A stretch of 64,000 bases of DNA from Oidiodendron maius Zn (taxonomy: Eukaryota > Ascomycota > Leotiomycetes > Myxotrichaceae). Below the pieces are notes generated by a model. That model searched no databases. It was not told the DNA's origin and saw nothing but the letters and a program-made list of their open reading frames with translations. The stretch spans positions 682,001 to 746,000 of the forward strand of contig KN832872.1 of the NCBI GenBank assembly GCA_000827325.1, in the 5' to 3' direction. Below, piece after piece: positions 57,777 through 64,000 of this stretch. Position numbers and translations under genes: made by a program. The stretch's first letter is position 1; each line of letters starts with the position of its first letter.

Positions 57777-58368
57777 ATACAAATTTTAAAGGAACCCACG
57801 GCCGTACCGCTGCGACTAGATGCGAAGATATTAAGTCAACCCATCCGTTGCTGACGCCTCTCCTTGTATAATCTTTCGCGCCCTCATCCGGCGTCATTTC
57901 TAGTCTTCTGATTTCCTACTCTTTCGTGTCTCATGTCTTGCATTGTCTCCGACCTGCGCAGTTCTGTGATGAACTGTCTTCTAGACGGGAAGCAGACGAT
58001 GCGAACATGGAAAGAGGAGATTTGCATTGCATTGAAGGCGCATTTTCAAAAAAGCTCAGATCAAGCTCGTTATTATTGGGACATTTCTTATGGTAGTAAA
58101 TAGCTACAATGGAAGTTTCTTAATCGTATATCTTTGGAGATCAAGCTTTTCGTGTGTTTCGCAACTGCCGTGCTATTTGTGGATAATTTGGCAAGAGCAC
58201 CCGCCTCTGTCTAAAACGTGAACATCTGATTCTCATTCTGACTTGACTGACCACTCGCCGCAACTTTTACAATCATTTATGTCCATGCATTGATTACCGC
58301 AGGATTGGAACACCCTCATCTTTCTCATTCTTATCGTGCTAAGTCGGCAAGTGGTATCATTTCTTAAA
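57777..58368. other. Intergenic
   Basis: 3' region of the FKBP gene and promoter of the kinase gene. Nothing else recognised. Confidence 0.5.
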
Positions 58369-61396
<3,028 letters not shown>

Positions 61397-61973
61397 TTGA
61401 CTGGCAGGAGCATGAGGGTGTATAATTAGGTGGAGCACTAGCCATTCAATCTTTTGTCCTGAGATGCTTTGTGACAGTTGCGGCTGAGTGCGATTTTGAA
61501 GTGAAAACTCGAACACTCTTCAGGTAGTAGCATGAGGCGAATCACGGTATGAATAGGACTCTTTTTTCACGACAAAGTTACCTATATCCACGGTAAAGCC
61601 TCCCGAATTAATAGTAACACTTATCTACAAACAGTAAGAAAATGAAACTTGCACGCGGCGACTTAAACTGCAAAGCGATAGAATCTATTCGTGGTCTGCT
61701 TTCAAACTGCCATAATGATATCTGTTCATCTGCCCGAAACACTGCCCAGCTGCGGGGTTCGCGTCACGTGAGAGCGAGTTCTCACTTCCGCGACTTTCGC
61801 CCCAGGCGTACGCGTTAGCGGGCAAGTTGACAAAGAGTTCCTCTTTCAATAACTCTTCGCCCAGCCTGCATCGAAGCTCAAGTCATGATGCATAGAGCTC
61901 GCCATATGCTCAAGAAATATTGGAGCATTCTATGAATATCACAATGGCCTCGTAAGCACTTTTTGCATGCAAA
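61397..61973. promoter_or_regulatory. REV1 upstream region with MCB and CACGTG elements
   Basis: CACGTG at 61,765-61,770 and ACGCGT at 61,810-61,815 lie 209 and 164 bases before the REV1 start. ACGCGT is the MluI cell-cycle box bound by MBF at S-phase genes, which would suit a DNA polymerase gene. Binding here is inference. Confidence 0.45.
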
Positions 61974-64000
61974 ATGAGGACTTTGTTGGATAAAAATTCC
62001 AAAGCGGTTCTCAAGCGGATTGAAGCCCATACTTTCCAAGATGAGGACGGCGATGAATACGAAGGCTCGACATTTGGGGGCTTTGGGGATTACTTCCGGC
62101 GCAAGAAGATTAAGCTTCAAAATCTCGACGCCGAACTTCGATCCAGTGCTGGTGATAAGCCTCCGATTTTCCGTGGCATCGTGGCACATGTGAATGGATA
62201 TACGCAGCCGTCCCTAAACGATCTGCATCGTTTGATTGTTACTCATGGAGGAGGTTTCATGCAATATTTGGATGGCAAGACAACTGTCACTCATATCATC
62301 GCCGCGAATCTCACCCCAAAGAAAGCCGTCGAATTCCGGCGATACCGCCTTGTCAAGCCTGCGTGGATCGTGGATAGCGTGAATGCCGGCAAGCTCTTAC
62401 CTTGGGATGAGTACCGAGTAATTAGTGAAGCGCCTGGTCAGCGACTGCTTGGATTCAGTCAGGGGAAGATGGTTAGCCAGGTGAACGTTGACCGGAGTGG
62501 GTATCGCGACCAGATGGAGACAAGCTGGTATTCCACCAAAGTCAAAGGTATCGCGGACGATATTGATGAGAAAGCAACTTCGGGCACCGCTGACCAAGAG
62601 GGTAATTTCGACGGCCAGCCGATCGAAGCCATCACAGAGGCAGTATCTGAAGATGCTGATGGTAGCGTCCAGTTATCTGGCAGTTTTGAAGTTACTTCCT
62701 CACTTGAAGAGGCCCTCAAACAGGCAGCTAGAGCCAGCCAACATCGAGGTGTAAATCTGATGTTAGATATTGAGGATCAAGTGTCACGACCGGCTGCATC
62801 ACCAAGTTTAGGGGGGAATGAATGTGGGCCGATGCCCCTCGATGGCACAACATCTTCAAAGGCCGGAGCCTTGCAGATACCGCAGAAACACCCTCCTGAT
62901 ATGGGATCTCCATCTCCTTCAAAGAAGGCAAAACAGATGACAGCTGAGGAGCATAATGCAAAACTACTGTTAGATCCTCATATTCGGAAGTCATCTACAG
63001 CAAACCCGAATTTTCTCCAACAGTTCTACTCTGAATCTCGTTTACATCATCTGTCCACATGGAAAGCGGAATTGAAATCACGATTACAGCAAATGGCAGC
63101 AGAGGCTGCTGCTTCGCAAAAGCCGGCGAAAAGAAAGTCTGGTCAGAGATCCTACATACTGCATGTTGATTTCGACTGCTTCTTTTGTGCTGTGTCACTG
63201 AAGAATTCACCCGATTATATTGACAAGCCTGCTGTTGTAGCCCATGGTAGTGGGACGGGATCTGAAATTGCAAGCTGCAACTACCCAGCTCGTGCCTTTG
63301 GAGTCAAGAACGGCATGTGGATGAAACAGGCTTTGACATTGTGTCCTACTATTAAAGTTCTTCCTTACGACTTTCCTGCCTATGAAGAGGCGAGCAAGAG
63401 CTTCTATGAGGCTATCCTAGGTCTCGGATGTATTGTGCAGAGCGTCAGCGTGGATGAGGCCCTAGTTGATATCACCGCTTTATGTCTACCAGACAGAGAA
63501 TCTGATGACAACGATCAAGGTATCACGACGGAGCAAGAAAAGGCGAACGGCATTGCTCTGGGGCTTCGTAGACACATTAAACAGACAACCGGATGCGAAG
63601 TTTCTATAGGAATTGGTGCAAATATCCTCCTTGCCAAAGTCGCGCTTCGCAAAGCTAAACCTGCAGGTCAACATCAAATCACGCCTGAAAATGTGCTTGA
63701 TATTGTGGGAGAGCTTAGTGTTCAGAGCCTCCCTGGGGTCGCGTATAGCATTGGTAGCAAGCTTGAAGAAATAGGCGTTAAACTTGTAAAAGATATTCGT
63801 CTTTTAACAAAGGAACGCTTGACGACTGTATTGGGACCAAAGACAGGAGAGAAAATTTGGGATTACTCTCGTGGCATTGATAAATCAGAGCTCGGGGAAC
63901 AAGCTGTTCGAAAATCCGTATCGGCTGAGGTCAGCTGGGGTATAAGATTCATTTCCCAGGCTGAGGCAGAAGACTTTGTTCAGAATTTGTGTGTCGAGTT
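61974..64000 (+). CDS. REV1: DNA repair polymerase Rev1 (3' end outside window)
   Basis: Y-family deoxycytidyl transferase for translesion synthesis; scaffold for Pol zeta, nuclear. The frame is open and intronless from ATG 61974 (MRTLLDKNSKAVLKRIEAH) to the window end, 675 codons. A BRCT domain covers about residues 60-150 (IFRGIVAHVNGYTQPSL...THGGGFMQYLDGKTTVTHII). The polymerase domain starts with ILHVDFDCFFCAVS (metal Asp, about 398), continues with SCNYPARAFGVKNGMW (finger loop) and SVSVDEALVDI (catalytic Asp-Glu, about 491), then GCEVSIGIGANILLAK and the helix-hairpin-helix LSVQSLPGVAYSIG. The C-terminal ubiquitin-binding and polymerase-interaction parts lie outside. A short ATG frame upstream ends in GTAAGC, so an extra 5' exon is possible. 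Confidence 0.95.
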   Translation, partial: MRTLLDKNSKAVLKRIEAHTFQDEDGDEYEGSTFGGFGDYFRRKKIKLQNLDAELRSSAGDKPPIFRGIVAHVNGYTQPSLNDLHRLIVTHGGGFMQYLDGKTTVTHIIAANLTPKKAVEFRRYRLVKPAWIVDSVNAGKLLPWDEYRVISEAPGQRLLGFSQGKMVSQVNVDRSGYRDQMETSWYSTKVKGIADDIDEKATSGTADQEGNFDGQPIEAITEAVSEDADGSVQLSGSFEVTSSLEEALKQAARASQHRGVNLMLDIEDQVSRPAASPSLGGNECGPMPLDGTTSSKAGALQIPQKHPPDMGSPSPSKKAKQMTAEEHNAKLLLDPHIRKSSTANPNFLQQFYSESRLHHLSTWKAELKSRLQQMAAEAAASQKPAKRKSGQRSYILHVDFDCFFCAVSLKNSPDYIDKPAVVAHGSGTGSEIASCNYPARAFGVKNGMWMKQALTLCPTIKVLPYDFPAYEEASKSFYEAILGLGCIVQSVSVDEALVDITALCLPDRESDDNDQGITTEQEKANGIALGLRRHIKQTTGCEVSIGIGANILLAKVALRKAKPAGQHQITPENVLDIVGELSVQSLPGVAYSIGSKLEEIGVKLVKDIRLLTKERLTTVLGPKTGEKIWDYSRGIDKSELGEQAVRKSVSAEVSWGIRFISQAEAEDFVQNLCVE

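Overview
The window is nuclear DNA of a filamentous ascomycete (Pezizomycotina). The evidence is split genes with 45-70 base introns of the GTRAGT...CTRAY...YAG type, a CYP52-clan P450, a fungal adenylate cyclase with RA, LRR, PP2C-like and cyclase modules, Src1/MAN1, FPR-type nucleolar FKBP and Rev1. The overall gene style resembles Leotiomycetes, but that is an impression and was not tested.

Three regions can be seen. (1) Bases 1-21,400 are an ordinary conserved block: a P450 tail, a RING-H2 protein, a dienelactone hydrolase, adenylate cyclase, a 2.5-kb GC-rich divergent upstream region, a small heat shock protein, the inner nuclear membrane protein Src1 and a DUF2306 membrane protein. (2) Bases 21,400-51,600 are an accessory island, TA-rich in its spacers. 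It holds transposon relics (two Tc1/mariner remnants, a Ty3/gypsy fossil, a possible solo LTR) and genes rare in core fungal genomes: an SF1 helicase with CCHC zinc knuckles, an amidoligase, an SNF2 ATPase whose 3' end runs into a NADAR domain, small coiled-coil genes, a tandem-repeat protein, a probable trypsin-fold protein, a 565-aa orphan and a 42-aa ORF with two SUMO-interaction motifs. A pair of inverted repeats about 13 kb apart (31.7-32.0 and 45.07-45.27 kb) brackets part of the island. Several island genes carry single in-frame TAG/TAA codons, or one-base shifts, in otherwise well-kept frames. This fits recent decay, possibly by mild C-to-T mutation of the RIP kind. (3) Bases 51,600-64,000 return to ordinary genes: a cupin, a secreted tannase/feruloyl esterase, an FKBP isomerase, an NDR-type AGC kinase and REV1 (cut by the window end).

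The core genes are independent housekeeping functions (cAMP signalling, nuclear envelope, chaperones, translesion synthesis). In the island, the two helicase-type ATPases and the NADAR and amidoligase enzymes recall the parts list of bacterial conflict systems. That functional link is inference only. The most unusual single locus is the SNF2-NADAR composite at 35,475-39,076.
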